A stretch of DNA of 64,000 nt, from assembly GCF_000364445.2 (NCBI RefSeq), contig NZ_CP043538.1:3107612-3171611 (forward strand), in the 5' to 3' direction. The position numbers were made by a program, and so were the translations under genes. Source of the DNA: Methylobacterium mesophilicum SR1.6/6 (GTDB lineage Bacteria; Pseudomonadota; Alphaproteobacteria; Rhizobiales; Beijerinckiaceae). This document shows positions 10,993 through 19,494 of this stretch, in pieces; positions within the stretch are counted from its first letter, which is position 1; each line of letters opens with the position of its first letter. Under the pieces are notes generated by a model that had not been told where the DNA came from, did no database searches, and saw nothing but the letters and a program-made list of their open reading frames with translations.

Positions 10993-11352
10993 ATGAGGGA
11001 CGCGTCCGCGCAGGAACTGCTCCTGCTCAGTGCGCTGCAGGAATGCCGGATCCGGCTTGACGCGGCGCGCGGCGACGAAGCGGGCCGCACGGCCATCCGC
11101 GACGAGCTGGAGGCGGCGCTGCGGCGCGAGGCGGCGCTGAAGGACGAACTCGTGCGGGAGCGGGAACGAACGGAGGCGGTCCGGCTCGTCCTGCGGGCCT
11201 TCGCGGCCAGCATCGGGCGGTTCGGGCTGCGCCGCCGCCTGTTCCTGTCGCGGATCGCGCGCCTGGGTCGCGAGACACCGGATTCCGGGCCGCAATCCGC
11301 CCGGCATCAGGTTCTCCTCGACGAGGCCCGGCATGTGCTCGGGACAGGATGA
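10993..11352 (+). CDS. Hypothetical protein with coiled coil
   Basis: 119 residues. Residues about 5-65 are an Arg/Glu/Leu-rich amphipathic helix likely to form a coiled coil. The rest is basic (FGLRRRLFLSRIARLG). The start at 10993 follows AGGGAGGCCGAG, whereas the longer frame from 10825 has no ribosome-binding site. No family is recognised. It stands 168 bp before the penicillin-binding protein gene on the same strand. Confidence 0.45.
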   Translation: MRDASAQELLLLSALQECRIRLDAARGDEAGRTAIRDELEAALRREAALKDELVRERERTEAVRLVLRAFAASIGRFGLRRRLFLSRIARLGRETPDSGPQSARHQVLLDEARHVLGTG

Positions 11353-11520
11353 CGGACTGATCCGGTGACAGGGCCGTGACGGCGCTGACCCGTCCGGGCG
11401 GCCCGAGATCGGCCGCTGCGCCGCGATAACGGCCCCTTAAACCGCCGCATTTAGCGTGCGGAAACCGTTCCGCGCCGCAGGGATACGCGCGCGGGTCCGG
11501 ATCATTCGAAGACGGGATGC

Positions 11521-13707
11521 ATGGCCAAGGGTCGGGGCAGGATTGAGCCGAACTTCGACGTGCCCGAAGGGCGCACGCGGGATCGCGGCGAACTCGATCT
11601 GCGCCTGAGCCGGGAGGACCGTCCCGGGTCAGGAGACCGCGTGGCGAAGAGATCGGGCGGGGCGGCGCAGCGGCCGGCCAAGGCGCCGGCACGGAATGCG
11701 GGCCGGTCGAAATCGGCGGGCCGCGGCCGGCGCCGGCGATCCTGGCTCGGGCGCCTCGTCTACGCGACCGTCGTGCTCGGCCTGTGGGGCGTCATCGGGC
11801 TGGCCGGGCTGATCGCCTACCACGCCTCGCAGCTGCCGCCGATCGACCAGCTCGCCGTGCCCAAGCGGCCGCCCAATATCGCCATCCTGGCGAGCGACGG
11901 CTCGCTCCTGGCCAACCGCGGCGAGACGGGCGGCCGGGTCGTCTCCATCAGGGAGCTGCCCCCCTATCTGCCCCGCGCCTTCGTGGCGATCGAGGACCGC
12001 CGCTTCTACCAGCATTTCGGCGTCGACCCGGTCGGCATCCTGCGGGCCATCGGCCAGAACCTGACCCGTCGCGGCGTCGCGCAGGGCGGCTCGACCCTGA
12101 CGCAGCAGCTCGCCAAGAACCTGTTCCTGACGCCCGAGCGCTCCGCCTCGCGGAAGATCCAAGAGGCGATCCTGGCCCTCTGGCTGGAACACAAGTACAC
12201 GAAGGACGAGATTCTCGAACTCTATCTGAATCGCGTCTACTTCGGCGCCGGCGCGTACGGCGTCGAAGCGGCGGCGCAGCGCTATTTCGGCAAGCCCGCC
12301 AAGGAGGTCAGTCTCGCCCAGGCGGCGATGCTGGGCGGACTCGTCCAGGCGCCCTCGCGCCTCGCGCCGAACCGCAACCTGCCCGCCGCCCAGGCTCGGG
12401 CCGCGCAGGTGCTCGCCGCCATGCAGGACCTCGGCTTCGTCCCGGCTCAGGACGTGAAGGTGGCGCTCGCCCAGCCGGCGAAACCCGCCAACGCCCGGGG
12501 CGGCGGCTCGGCCAACTACGTCGCCGACCTCGTGATGGACGTGCTCGACGACTATGTCGGCAAGTTCGACACCGACATCACCGTGCAGACCACGGTCGAT
12601 ACGGGCCTTCAGGCCGCCGCCGAGCGGGCGCTGACCGAGGAACTCAACGCCAAGGGCGCCCGCTTCAACGTCGCCCAGGGCGCCGTGGTGTCGATGCGGC
12701 CCGACGGGGCGATCCGCGCGCTGATCGGTGGACGCGACTACGCGCAGAGCCAGTTCAACCGCGCGACCACGGCCAAGCGCCAGCCCGGCTCCTCGTTCAA
12801 GCCCTTCGTGTACCTCGCCGCGGTGGAGCACGGGGCCACGCCAGACACCGTCCGGGAGGATGCCCCGATCCGGATCGGAAACTGGGCGCCGGAGAACTAC
12901 TCCCACCGCTACGAGGGGGCGGTCACGCTGCGCACGGCGCTGGCGCAGTCGCTCAACACCGTGGCGGTTCGCCTCGGCCAGGAGGTCGGCCCGAAGGCCG
13001 TGGTGCAGACCGCGCAACGGCTCGGCATCACGTCCCCGCTGCAAGCCAACGGCTCGATCGCGCTCGGGACCTCCGAGGTGACCCTGCTCGAGATGGTCGG
13101 CGCCTACGGCGCCTTCGCCAACGGCGGCACCGGGGTGATCCCCTACGTGGTCACGGCCGTGAAGGGCGCGGACGGAAAGGTGCTCTACAAGCGCGCCGAC
13201 AGCGGTCTCGGCCGGGTCATGAGCGCCGATGCCGACGGCATGATGAATGCCATGATGCACGAGACCTTCGTCAGCGGCACCGGCAAGAAGGCCGATATCC
13301 CGGGCTGGGACCTCGCGGGCAAGAGCGGCACCACCCAGGATTACCGTGACGCGTGGTTCATCGGCTTCTCGGGCAGCCTCGTGACCGGCGTCTGGCTCGG
13401 CAACGACGACGGTGAGCTGACCAAGAAGGTCTCCGGCGGCAACCTGCCCGCCGAGATCTGGAAGACCTACATGACGCAGGCGCTGAAGGGACAGAATCCG
13501 GTCCCGCTTCCCGGCCTCAACCGCTGGCGCAGGGCGCCCGAGACGACCGCCTCCGTGGCCAGCGCAGGCCCGGGCGCTCCGCCCGGCATCCTCGGCCAGA
13601 TCTTCGGCGAGCCCGAGGCGCCGGCGCCGCGTCCGGCCGCGCCAGCCCGCCGCGCGCAGAAGGATGACCGCAACTTCATCGAGAAGTTGTTTGGCATCGG
13701 TGAGTGA
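11521..13707 (+). CDS. Class A penicillin-binding protein 1A (transglycosylase/transpeptidase)
   Basis: 728 residues, a bifunctional peptidoglycan polymerase and cross-linker. A basic, disordered cytoplasmic tail (1-75) precedes one TM helix (about 78-100). The GT51 glycosyltransferase has Glu158 in IEDRRFYQHFG and GGSTLTQQLAKN at about 189-200. The transpeptidase carries SSFK (Ser424 nucleophile), SLN (477-479) and KSGT (601-604). The C-terminal about 60 residues are Pro/Ala-rich linker. All catalytic motifs are intact. It stands alone with a 413-bp gap downstream. Confidence 0.95.
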   Translation: MAKGRGRIEPNFDVPEGRTRDRGELDLRLSREDRPGSGDRVAKRSGGAAQRPAKAPARNAGRSKSAGRGRRRRSWLGRLVYATVVLGLWGVIGLAGLIAYHASQLPPIDQLAVPKRPPNIAILASDGSLLANRGETGGRVVSIRELPPYLPRAFVAIEDRRFYQHFGVDPVGILRAIGQNLTRRGVAQGGSTLTQQLAKNLFLTPERSASRKIQEAILALWLEHKYTKDEILELYLNRVYFGAGAYGVEAAAQRYFGKPAKEVSLAQAAMLGGLVQAPSRLAPNRNLPAAQARAAQVLAAMQDLGFVPAQDVKVALAQPAKPANARGGGSANYVADLVMDVLDDYVGKFDTDITVQTTVDTGLQAAAERALTEELNAKGARFNVAQGAVVSMRPDGAIRALIGGRDYAQSQFNRATTAKRQPGSSFKPFVYLAAVEHGATPDTVREDAPIRIGNWAPENYSHRYEGAVTLRTALAQSLNTVAVRLGQEVGPKAVVQTAQRLGITSPLQANGSIALGTSEVTLLEMVGAYGAFANGGTGVIPYVVTAVKGADGKVLYKRADSGLGRVMSADADGMMNAMMHETFVSGTGKKADIPGWDLAGKSGTTQDYRDAWFIGFSGSLVTGVWLGNDDGELTKKVSGGNLPAEIWKTYMTQALKGQNPVPLPGLNRWRRAPETTASVASAGPGAPPGILGQIFGEPEAPAPRPAAPARRAQKDDRNFIEKLFGIGE

Positions 13708-14120
13708 GGCGTAAGCCGACCTTGCAGGCGGGTCGGGGTCGCGAATGATCCTGACGGGGCCACGCCCCGGCCTTCTCGCCGCGCTGGTAACGGACCCGCC
13801 CAGGTTGCGCGAGCGCGGCGGCGCCTTGGGGCGGCGCGGAGCCGACCTGCCGAGCCCGCCGGACTGGATACCGTCGGTTGCAGGGAGATTTGCGCTCTCT
13901 GCTGTCGCGATGCGCGATAGCATCACTCTCGCCGACCAGATTGTCCCGCAGCCCGGGAGCGCCTGCGGCTTCGGCCGAGACCCGTTCGTTCAAGAAGCGC
14001 GTTGTTTGTTCAACAGCACTGCATCACACCATTTTTCAATATTCACGGACTAATATGGCGGGTGATCATTGATCCGGCGAACGCAAAATCGCGCTCGACC
14101 GCCGCCTCGACCCGAGATCC
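13708..14120. other. Intergenic region before the diguanylate cyclase
   Basis: 413 bp with no convincing gene. Short frames on both strands lack ribosome-binding sites and family features. Around 14000-14060 the base composition becomes A/T-rich (TTGTTTGTTCAACA, TTTTTCAATATTC), which is likely promoter DNA for the GGDEF gene. Confidence 0.45.
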
Positions 14121-15671
14121 ATGGTCCTGCGACCGGCTGTCACAACGATCCGCGCGCACCTCGCCGATCGCGCCACGCGTCTAATCGCGTGCGCCGGCGC
14201 GAGCCTGCTCCTCTGCATGACCGCGCTCGGTGCCTACCTCTGCGCCGACCTGCGCACCAACGCCTGGCAGGACGCCCGCCGCAATGCCGCGAACCTGCTG
14301 TCGGTGATGGAGGAAGGCGTCGGGCACAGCATCCGGAACTACGACCTGTCATTGCGCGAGGCGGCGCACCTCGCGAGCCGCCCGGACATCGCCGCCCTCG
14401 AACCGGGGCTTCAGCGCTTGGCCCTGTTCGACGTCGCGGCGACCGGGTCCGGGCTCGGGCTGCTCGCCGTCACGGATTTTGCGGGTCGCGTCGTCATGAC
14501 GAGCGATCCGGGCCAGGGGAACCGCCCCGACCTGAGCGATCTCCCCGAGTTCGAGACGTTGCGCGGCAATCCGCTCACAGGCTTGATCCTGACAGGACCG
14601 ACCCGGTCCCGCATGACGGGTCAGCCGATCATCCGTATGACTCACCGGATCGCGACATCGGACGGCACCTTCAAGGGGATCGCGACCGGTTCGATCCTCC
14701 TCGATCATTTCCAGGCCCTGCTCGATCGTCTGCGTTTCGACGACAGCCTCGCCATCACCGTGTTTCACCGGGACGGGACGCTCCTGCTACGCTCGCCGGC
14801 TCCAGCGGCGGCGCTCGGCAGAACAATCGCACCGGATGCGCGGGACCAGCACAACCGCATGGCCAAGCGAGGCGAATTCCTCGGGCGCTCGCCCGTGGAC
14901 GGCGCCGCGCGGCTCTACCTCTTCTCCAATCTCGACGGGCTGCCAATGACCGTGTCGGTCGGCACAAGTCTCGACAGCATCCGGGAGGCCTGGATCTACA
15001 AGGCGGCGATCATCGGCATCCTGATCCTGTGCCTCAATATCCTGACCTTCAGCCTGACGATTCTGCTCCACCGGGAGGTCGGGCGCCGCGCCGCGGCCGA
15101 GGCGGACACCCGCCAGACAAATGCCGCGCTCGCGATCCTCGCCAGGACAGATGGCCTGACCGGACTGCCAAACCGGCGCTGCTACGACGAGTGCGTCGCG
15201 GCGGAGTGGAAGCGGGCCACTCTGCATCGGACGCCGCTGGCTCTGATGATCGTCGATGCCGATCACTTCAAGCAGTTCAACGACCGTTTCGGGCATCAGC
15301 GTGGCGATGATGTCCTGCGGGCAATGGCGGGTTGTCTTCGCCGGACGCAGCCCTCCGGCGGCCTCGGCTTCCGGATCGGCGGCGAGGAGTTCGTGGTGCT
15401 CCTGCCTGGGCTGGACGCCGAGGCGGCAAGCGCGGCGGCCGAACGCCTCCGCCGGGCGATCGTCAACTTGCAGATCGGACACGCACCGGAGGTCGGGGAC
15501 GTCGCCACAGTCAGCATCGGGGTCGCTAGCGCCGAACCCGACGCGGGCGAGACGCCAGACACCCTGTTCATGGCGGCGGACGCGGCCCTCTATGCCGCCA
15601 AGAAGGCCGGACGCAACCGCGTGCGGGCGGCACCGCGGTCCGTGCCGCTACCGATCGAACAATGCGCGTAA
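14121..15671 (+). CDS. Diguanylate cyclase with periplasmic sensor
   Basis: 516 residues. A TM helix (about 21-45) is followed by a roughly 245-residue periplasmic region resembling a double-Cache sensor, a second TM (about 293-315), then a C-terminal GGDEF domain. The active-site loop reads GGEEF (420-424), an active variant, and LTGLPNRR precedes the domain. The inhibitory I-site RxxD is missing (the four residues are PSGG), so product feedback may be absent. It should make c-di-GMP in response to an unknown extracellular ligand. The start at ATG 14121 is the first in frame near the A/T-rich leader. Confidence 0.9.
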   Translation: MVLRPAVTTIRAHLADRATRLIACAGASLLLCMTALGAYLCADLRTNAWQDARRNAANLLSVMEEGVGHSIRNYDLSLREAAHLASRPDIAALEPGLQRLALFDVAATGSGLGLLAVTDFAGRVVMTSDPGQGNRPDLSDLPEFETLRGNPLTGLILTGPTRSRMTGQPIIRMTHRIATSDGTFKGIATGSILLDHFQALLDRLRFDDSLAITVFHRDGTLLLRSPAPAAALGRTIAPDARDQHNRMAKRGEFLGRSPVDGAARLYLFSNLDGLPMTVSVGTSLDSIREAWIYKAAIIGILILCLNILTFSLTILLHREVGRRAAAEADTRQTNAALAILARTDGLTGLPNRRCYDECVAAEWKRATLHRTPLALMIVDADHFKQFNDRFGHQRGDDVLRAMAGCLRRTQPSGGLGFRIGGEEFVVLLPGLDAEAASAAAERLRRAIVNLQIGHAPEVGDVATVSIGVASAEPDAGETPDTLFMAADAALYAAKKAGRNRVRAAPRSVPLPIEQCA

Positions 15672-15683
15672 GGTTATTCGACC

Positions 15684-16523
15684 TCACAGCATCGGCAGCA
15701 TCCTGGGACGCGGCCCGCGGGGAAAATGCGCGTCGATCATGGCGACTTCGGCCGCGCCGAGATGCAGGTCAGCGGCACCGGCATTCTCGACGGCGCGGCC
15801 CGAGCGGCTCGATTTTGGAATCGTAAACGTTCCTGACAGGCGGGTGAGGAAGGCGAGGGCGACCGCGTAAGGCGTGGTCCCGTGCGCGGCGGCGATCCCA
15901 TCCAGAACGCGTCCGCCGGGACTCGCCGGATCGGGAAAATCGCCGCTGCCGAAGGGCGAGTAGCCGACCATCGCCACGCCCTGCCGCTCGCACCAGGGCA
16001 GGACCGCATGCTCGATCGCGCGCTCATTCAGGTGATAGAGGACCTGATTACAGGCGATGCGGTCCGGGCCCGCAATGGCGAGCGCCCGGTCGAGGTCGCC
16101 AACATCGAAGTTGCTGAGGCCCCAGGACAGGATCTTCCCGGCCCGGCGCAGATCCTCGAAGCCCGCAATCGTCTCTTCAAGGGCATGCTGGCCCGGCCAG
16201 TGGAGCAGGTAACAGTCGAGCCGGTCCGTTCCCAGGCGGGTCAGGGACGCCTCGCAGGACCGCGCGACGCCGCGGCGTGTGGCGTTGCCCGGCACAACCT
16301 TCGAGACCAGGAAGACCTCCTCGCGGCAATCCGCGATCGCCTCGGCGACGATCGCCTCGGCATCGCCGTACATCTCCGCGGTGTCGATATGGGACATGCC
16401 GGCGTCGAGGCCGGCCCGCAACGCGCGGATCGCGTCTTTGCGGTCGGCGCTGTCGATGTGCCACGTGCCCTGGCCGATCACCGGCACCGAGACGCGCGTC
16501 GCGCCGAAGCTCCTTGCGTACAT
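15684..16523 (-). CDS. Aldo/keto reductase
   Basis: 279 residues, a TIM-barrel NAD(P)H oxidoreductase. The tetrad is visible: Asp and Tyr in SHIDTAEMYGDAE, Lys in VFLVSKV, His in YLLHWPG. WGLSNFDVGDL and IPKSSR are cofactor-binding signatures. The start at 16523 (MYARSFGA) has AGGGAAGGG upstream. A 50-codon extension is open but lacks homology. It converges on the GGDEF gene (12 bp between stops). The carbonyl substrate is unknown. Confidence 0.93.
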   Translation of the reverse strand: MYARSFGATRVSVPVIGQGTWHIDSADRKDAIRALRAGLDAGMSHIDTAEMYGDAEAIVAEAIADCREEVFLVSKVVPGNATRRGVARSCEASLTRLGTDRLDCYLLHWPGQHALEETIAGFEDLRRAGKILSWGLSNFDVGDLDRALAIAGPDRIACNQVLYHLNERAIEHAVLPWCERQGVAMVGYSPFGSGDFPDPASPGGRVLDGIAAAHGTTPYAVALAFLTRLSGTFTIPKSSRSGRAVENAGAADLHLGAAEVAMIDAHFPRGPRPRMLPML

Positions 16524-16823
16524 GGCAGCGCACCCTTCCCTGTCGCATCGTTTTCTTGGGGGGCGCGGACCGGTGGGTCGCGGGCTCCCGCCGATGCTGC
16601 GCCTACGCGGCGCCATCGTCCGGCACGCCTTACTCGCGCCATCTTGGGGGGATGAGCAATGGGGGGCGATCATCCGCGGCGCTGAACTTTAGGCCATTGT
16701 CTGAAGGCCGGCATCGCGGGCTCGCCGAGCCTGCGCCTCCACGTGCCGCGCCGCCGCGCGCTGGCCGCGCGGAACCCCGGACCGGGGCGCGGTCAGTCCG
16801 TTGGCGATGCTGGAGATGCGCCG
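16524..16823. other. Divergent intergenic region
   Basis: 300 bp between the aldo/keto reductase start (minus) and the cyclase start (plus). It should hold both promoters. I see no small gene and no clear operator. Confidence 0.4.
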
Positions 16824-17897
16824 ATGCTGCCGGCCCACCGGATGTTCTGGGCTCTGATCCTGCTGGCCGCAGCCGGTGCCGGGCTTCTCTACAACATCAT
16901 CTTCGCGGCGGGCGCCTCGCCGCTTGCCGGTTTCACCTACGGGCTCTGCATGGGCGCGACGGTACTGGCGTTCGATCGCGGGCTGATTCTGGCCGGGCTC
17001 CAGGCGCGCATCCGGCGTTTCCCGGCCTGGCTCTACGTTCCTGCGGCCGAGCTCGCCTACGTGCTGATGATCATGGCGGGCAACGCCATGGGCGGCTTCA
17101 TCGTGTGGGCCTTCGCGCTTACGCCGGACGATCTGGCCACGGCGACCCGCATGACGGCGCGCGTCCTCGCCTACGCGCTGGCTGTCTCGGGCCTCCTCGT
17201 TTTCGTCATCCGGATGCGCGACCTCATCGGCGGCGAAGTCTTCGTGAACTTCATGATCGGGCGCTACCACAAGCCGGTGGCCGAGGAGCGTATCTTCCTG
17301 TTCCTCGACGTGGTGGGCTCGACCGCCTTCGCGGAAGCGCACGGCGACCTGCGCGCTCAGGAATATCTCGGCGCCGTCTTCGCAACCCTGGCCGAACCGG
17401 TGCGGCGCAACGGCGGATCGGTCGATGACTATGTCGGCGATCTCGCCATGGTCACGTGGCCGATGAACCGGGGCCTGAAGGACGCACGCTGCGTCACCTG
17501 CCTGTTCGAGGTGCTCGACCGGATCGAGGCGGACGCGGCGGCCTGGACGACCCGGTTCGGCACGGTTCCGCGGCTGCGGGCGGCGCTGCACGGCGGCTCG
17601 GTGGTCACGGCCGAAGTGGGCGTCGACCGGCACAAGATCGCGTATTTCGGCGATGCCGTGAACGTCACCTCGCGGATCGAGGCCCTGTGCCGGCCCCTCG
17701 GTGTCGGCATCCTGATCTCTCAGGACCTGCTCGGCCGGCTCCCGCGTCTGCCGCCAGGCATCCGTGCGCGCTCGCTCGGCGCCCACGCCCTGCGCGGTCG
17801 CGGGGCTCCGCTGGCTGTGGCGACCCTGGAGCGGGGATCCGCCGCGACGGCGGCCGTCGAGGATCTGGCGCCGCGCCGCGCCGCCGTCGCCCGCTGA
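16824..17897 (+). CDS. Membrane-anchored class III adenylate/guanylate cyclase
   Basis: 357 residues. The N-terminal half has four to five hydrophobic helices (roughly 10-135). The C-terminal half is a class III nucleotidyl cyclase catalytic domain. FLDVVGST carries the first metal-binding Asp, DDYVGD the second, and KIAYFGDAVNVTSRIE the base-recognition and transition-state residues. The product is probably cAMP, but specificity cannot be fixed by eye. The start at 16824 has GGAG 8 nt upstream. The stop overlaps the next gene (TGATG), which suggests translational coupling. Confidence 0.85.
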   Translation: MLPAHRMFWALILLAAAGAGLLYNIIFAAGASPLAGFTYGLCMGATVLAFDRGLILAGLQARIRRFPAWLYVPAAELAYVLMIMAGNAMGGFIVWAFALTPDDLATATRMTARVLAYALAVSGLLVFVIRMRDLIGGEVFVNFMIGRYHKPVAEERIFLFLDVVGSTAFAEAHGDLRAQEYLGAVFATLAEPVRRNGGSVDDYVGDLAMVTWPMNRGLKDARCVTCLFEVLDRIEADAAAWTTRFGTVPRLRAALHGGSVVTAEVGVDRHKIAYFGDAVNVTSRIEALCRPLGVGILISQDLLGRLPRLPPGIRARSLGAHALRGRGAPLAVATLERGSAATAAVEDLAPRRAAVAR

Positions 17898-18100
17898 TGG
17901 CGGCAACCGGCGCGGTGCGCACGCTGATCCTGACAACCGCCAAGATGGCGCTCCGCTTCGGCCTACCGCTGATCGGATTGATCATCTTCGGGGAGGCGAT
18001 CGTCCGATCCGTCGGCGGGGATATCGAGCACTGGCTGTTCGGCCTCGGGGTGCTGTTCATCCTCGCGGGCTTCACCTCGAAATTGGTGCCGCGCCCGTGA
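17897..18100 (+). CDS. Small two-helix membrane protein
   Basis: 67 residues with two hydrophobic segments (about 9-36 and 45-62) joined by a short acidic loop. The start ATG overlaps the cyclase stop by 1 nt, and its own stop overlaps the GTG of the YaiI gene. This double overlap supports it being a real gene. No family is recognised. A role as partner or modulator of the membrane cyclase is possible but rests on position alone. Confidence 0.65.
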   Translation: MAATGAVRTLILTTAKMALRFGLPLIGLIIFGEAIVRSVGGDIEHWLFGLGVLFILAGFTSKLVPRP

Positions 18101-18579
18101 GCGCGAAGCCAGACACGCCCCCAATCTATCTCGATGCTGACGCCTGCCCGGTGAAGGATGAGACCTACCGGGTGGCCGCACGCTACGGCCTGACGGTCCA
18201 CGTCGTGGCCAACAGCGTCCTGAATCTGCCGCGCGAACCGTGGATCGTGCGGGTTGTGGTCGGATCCGCCCTTGATGCCGCCGACGATTGGATCGCCGAG
18301 CGGGCGGGACCCGGCAGCATCGTGCTCACGGCGGATGTGCCGCTGGCCGCGCGCTGCGTGAAAGCTGGCGCCACCGTGCTGGCCTTCACCGGGAAGCCAT
18401 TCAGCGAGGCCTCGATCGGCATGGCGCTCGCGACCCGAGACCTGATGCAGTCGCTGCGCGAGGCGGGCACGATCACGGGAGGCCCGAAGCCGTTCTCGCG
18501 CGCCGACCGCTCGGCCTTCCTGTCCGCCCTCGATCGAGCCGTGAACCGGATCTTGCGGGATCGTTCGAGATCCGCTTGA
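18097..18579 (+). CDS. YaiI/YqxD family protein (UPF0178)
   Basis: 160 residues from a GTG start at 18097 that overlaps the preceding stop (GTGA). IYLDADACPVKDE at the N-terminus, VVANS, and VLTADVPLAARCVKAGA are the conserved blocks of UPF0178, a PIN/NYN-like fold with clustered Asp residues that may bind metal. The biochemical function is unproven. It is the last gene of a tightly overlapping three-gene unit. Confidence 0.9.
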   Translation: MSAKPDTPPIYLDADACPVKDETYRVAARYGLTVHVVANSVLNLPREPWIVRVVVGSALDAADDWIAERAGPGSIVLTADVPLAARCVKAGATVLAFTGKPFSEASIGMALATRDLMQSLREAGTITGGPKPFSRADRSAFLSALDRAVNRILRDRSRSA

Positions 18580-18591
18580 GGCGTTGGGACC

Positions 18592-18855
18592 TTATCCCTG
18601 CGCGTTCGGGATGAGCGCTTTCAGCGCCTCGTTGATGCGGTCCTGCCAACCCGGACCGTCCTTCTGAAAATGCGCGAGCACGGTGCTGTCGAGGCGCAGG
18701 GAAACCATCTCTCGCGCACCGGGCACAGAGGGGGCGCGTGGCACCGGCTCTTGCGGCAGCGGTGCGGCCGGCTTCGGGGTCGTGGCGGCGCGGAAGGCCG
18801 CCTCGGCCGCCGCGCGCGGATCACTGAAGCGGCGGCGATTGCGATCGTCGGCCAT
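18592..18855 (-). CDS. BrnA-like antitoxin domain protein (orphan)
   Basis: 87 residues. The C-terminal part, VSLRLDSTVLAHFQKDGPGW then DRINEALKALI, matches the ribbon-helix-helix/BrnA antitoxin pattern. The first 45 residues are Pro/Ala-rich. BrnA normally follows a BrnT toxin gene. No BrnT-like frame is adjacent on either side, so this is either a solitary regulator or a remnant. It lies 6 bp after a Lys/Ala-rich protein gene on the same strand and is probably co-transcribed. Confidence 0.65.
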   Translation of the reverse strand: MADDRNRRRFSDPRAAAEAAFRAATTPKPAAPLPQEPVPRAPSVPGAREMVSLRLDSTVLAHFQKDGPGWQDRINEALKALIPNAQG

Positions 18856-18861
18856 CGGCCC

Positions 18862-19200
18862 CTAATCCTTCGCGGCGGTCTTCTTTGGCGCGGCCTTCTT
18901 GGCGGCGCTCTTCGTCGCGCCCTTCGCACCTTTGGCGGCGGACTTGGCCTCCTTCTCGGCGGCCTTCGCCTGCGCTTCAGCGGCCTCCTTGGCGAGGCGG
19001 AGTGAGCGCAGCCGGACGGTCCGCTCGTCGACCGCCTTGATGGCCGCGTGATGCTCCGCCATGGCCTGGGCGCCCTCGCGGGCCATCCGTTCGGCACGCT
19101 CGGCGCGCTCGGCACGGTTCTCGGCGCGCGTCTTCGCTTCCGCTTCCGCGTCGCGCGCGGCATTCTCCTCGTCGAGGTCGAACTCAGTATCGTCGCTCAT
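18862..19200 (-). CDS. Charged Ala/Glu/Lys-rich protein with histone-H1-like tail
   Basis: 112 residues. It has an acidic N-terminus (MSDDTEFDLDEENA), a long Ala/Arg/Glu helix (about 15-80), then a Lys/Ala/Pro repeat tail (KKAAPKKTAAKD) like eukaryotic H1 or bacterial Hc1 tails. The start at 19200 follows AAAGGGACAGG. The composition is low in complexity, so the function is uncertain. Nucleic-acid binding through the tail is an inference. Confidence 0.55.
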   Translation of the reverse strand: MSDDTEFDLDEENAARDAEAEAKTRAENRAERAERAERMAREGAQAMAEHHAAIKAVDERTVRLRSLRLAKEAAEAQAKAAEKEAKSAAKGAKGATKSAAKKAAPKKTAAKD

Positions 19201-19494
19201 CCTGTCCCTTTCGCCCCAGCGCAGCGGGTTCGTCCCTCCGCCGATGCGCGGGACGGTGACTGGGCGGGTCCGGCCTGTTTGGAGGGGGAGGGGAGGAAAG
19301 GCCGGATCATCCGCCCCTCCGCATCGTCGTCGAACGCGAAGGTGCGAATTCGGTACGGCCTTAGCATGCTCCCCGGTCTCATGGCGAATCCGGGCAGCCA
19401 ACTCGGTCCGCTAACGCACACTATTCGTGGCCGGCCCAGCAGAACTTGACAATCCCAAGTCCGCTCTGTCGAGCCGCACGTTGTGCAGATGAAC

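Noticed and set aside
13745..14053. A 102-codon plus-strand frame between the PBP and GGDEF genes
   Set aside because: It has no ribosome-binding site or family feature, and it runs into the A/T-rich promoter region.
18592..19200. A complete BrnT-BrnA toxin-antitoxin system
   Set aside because: Only the BrnA-like part is present. The adjacent Lys/Ala-rich protein does not resemble BrnT.
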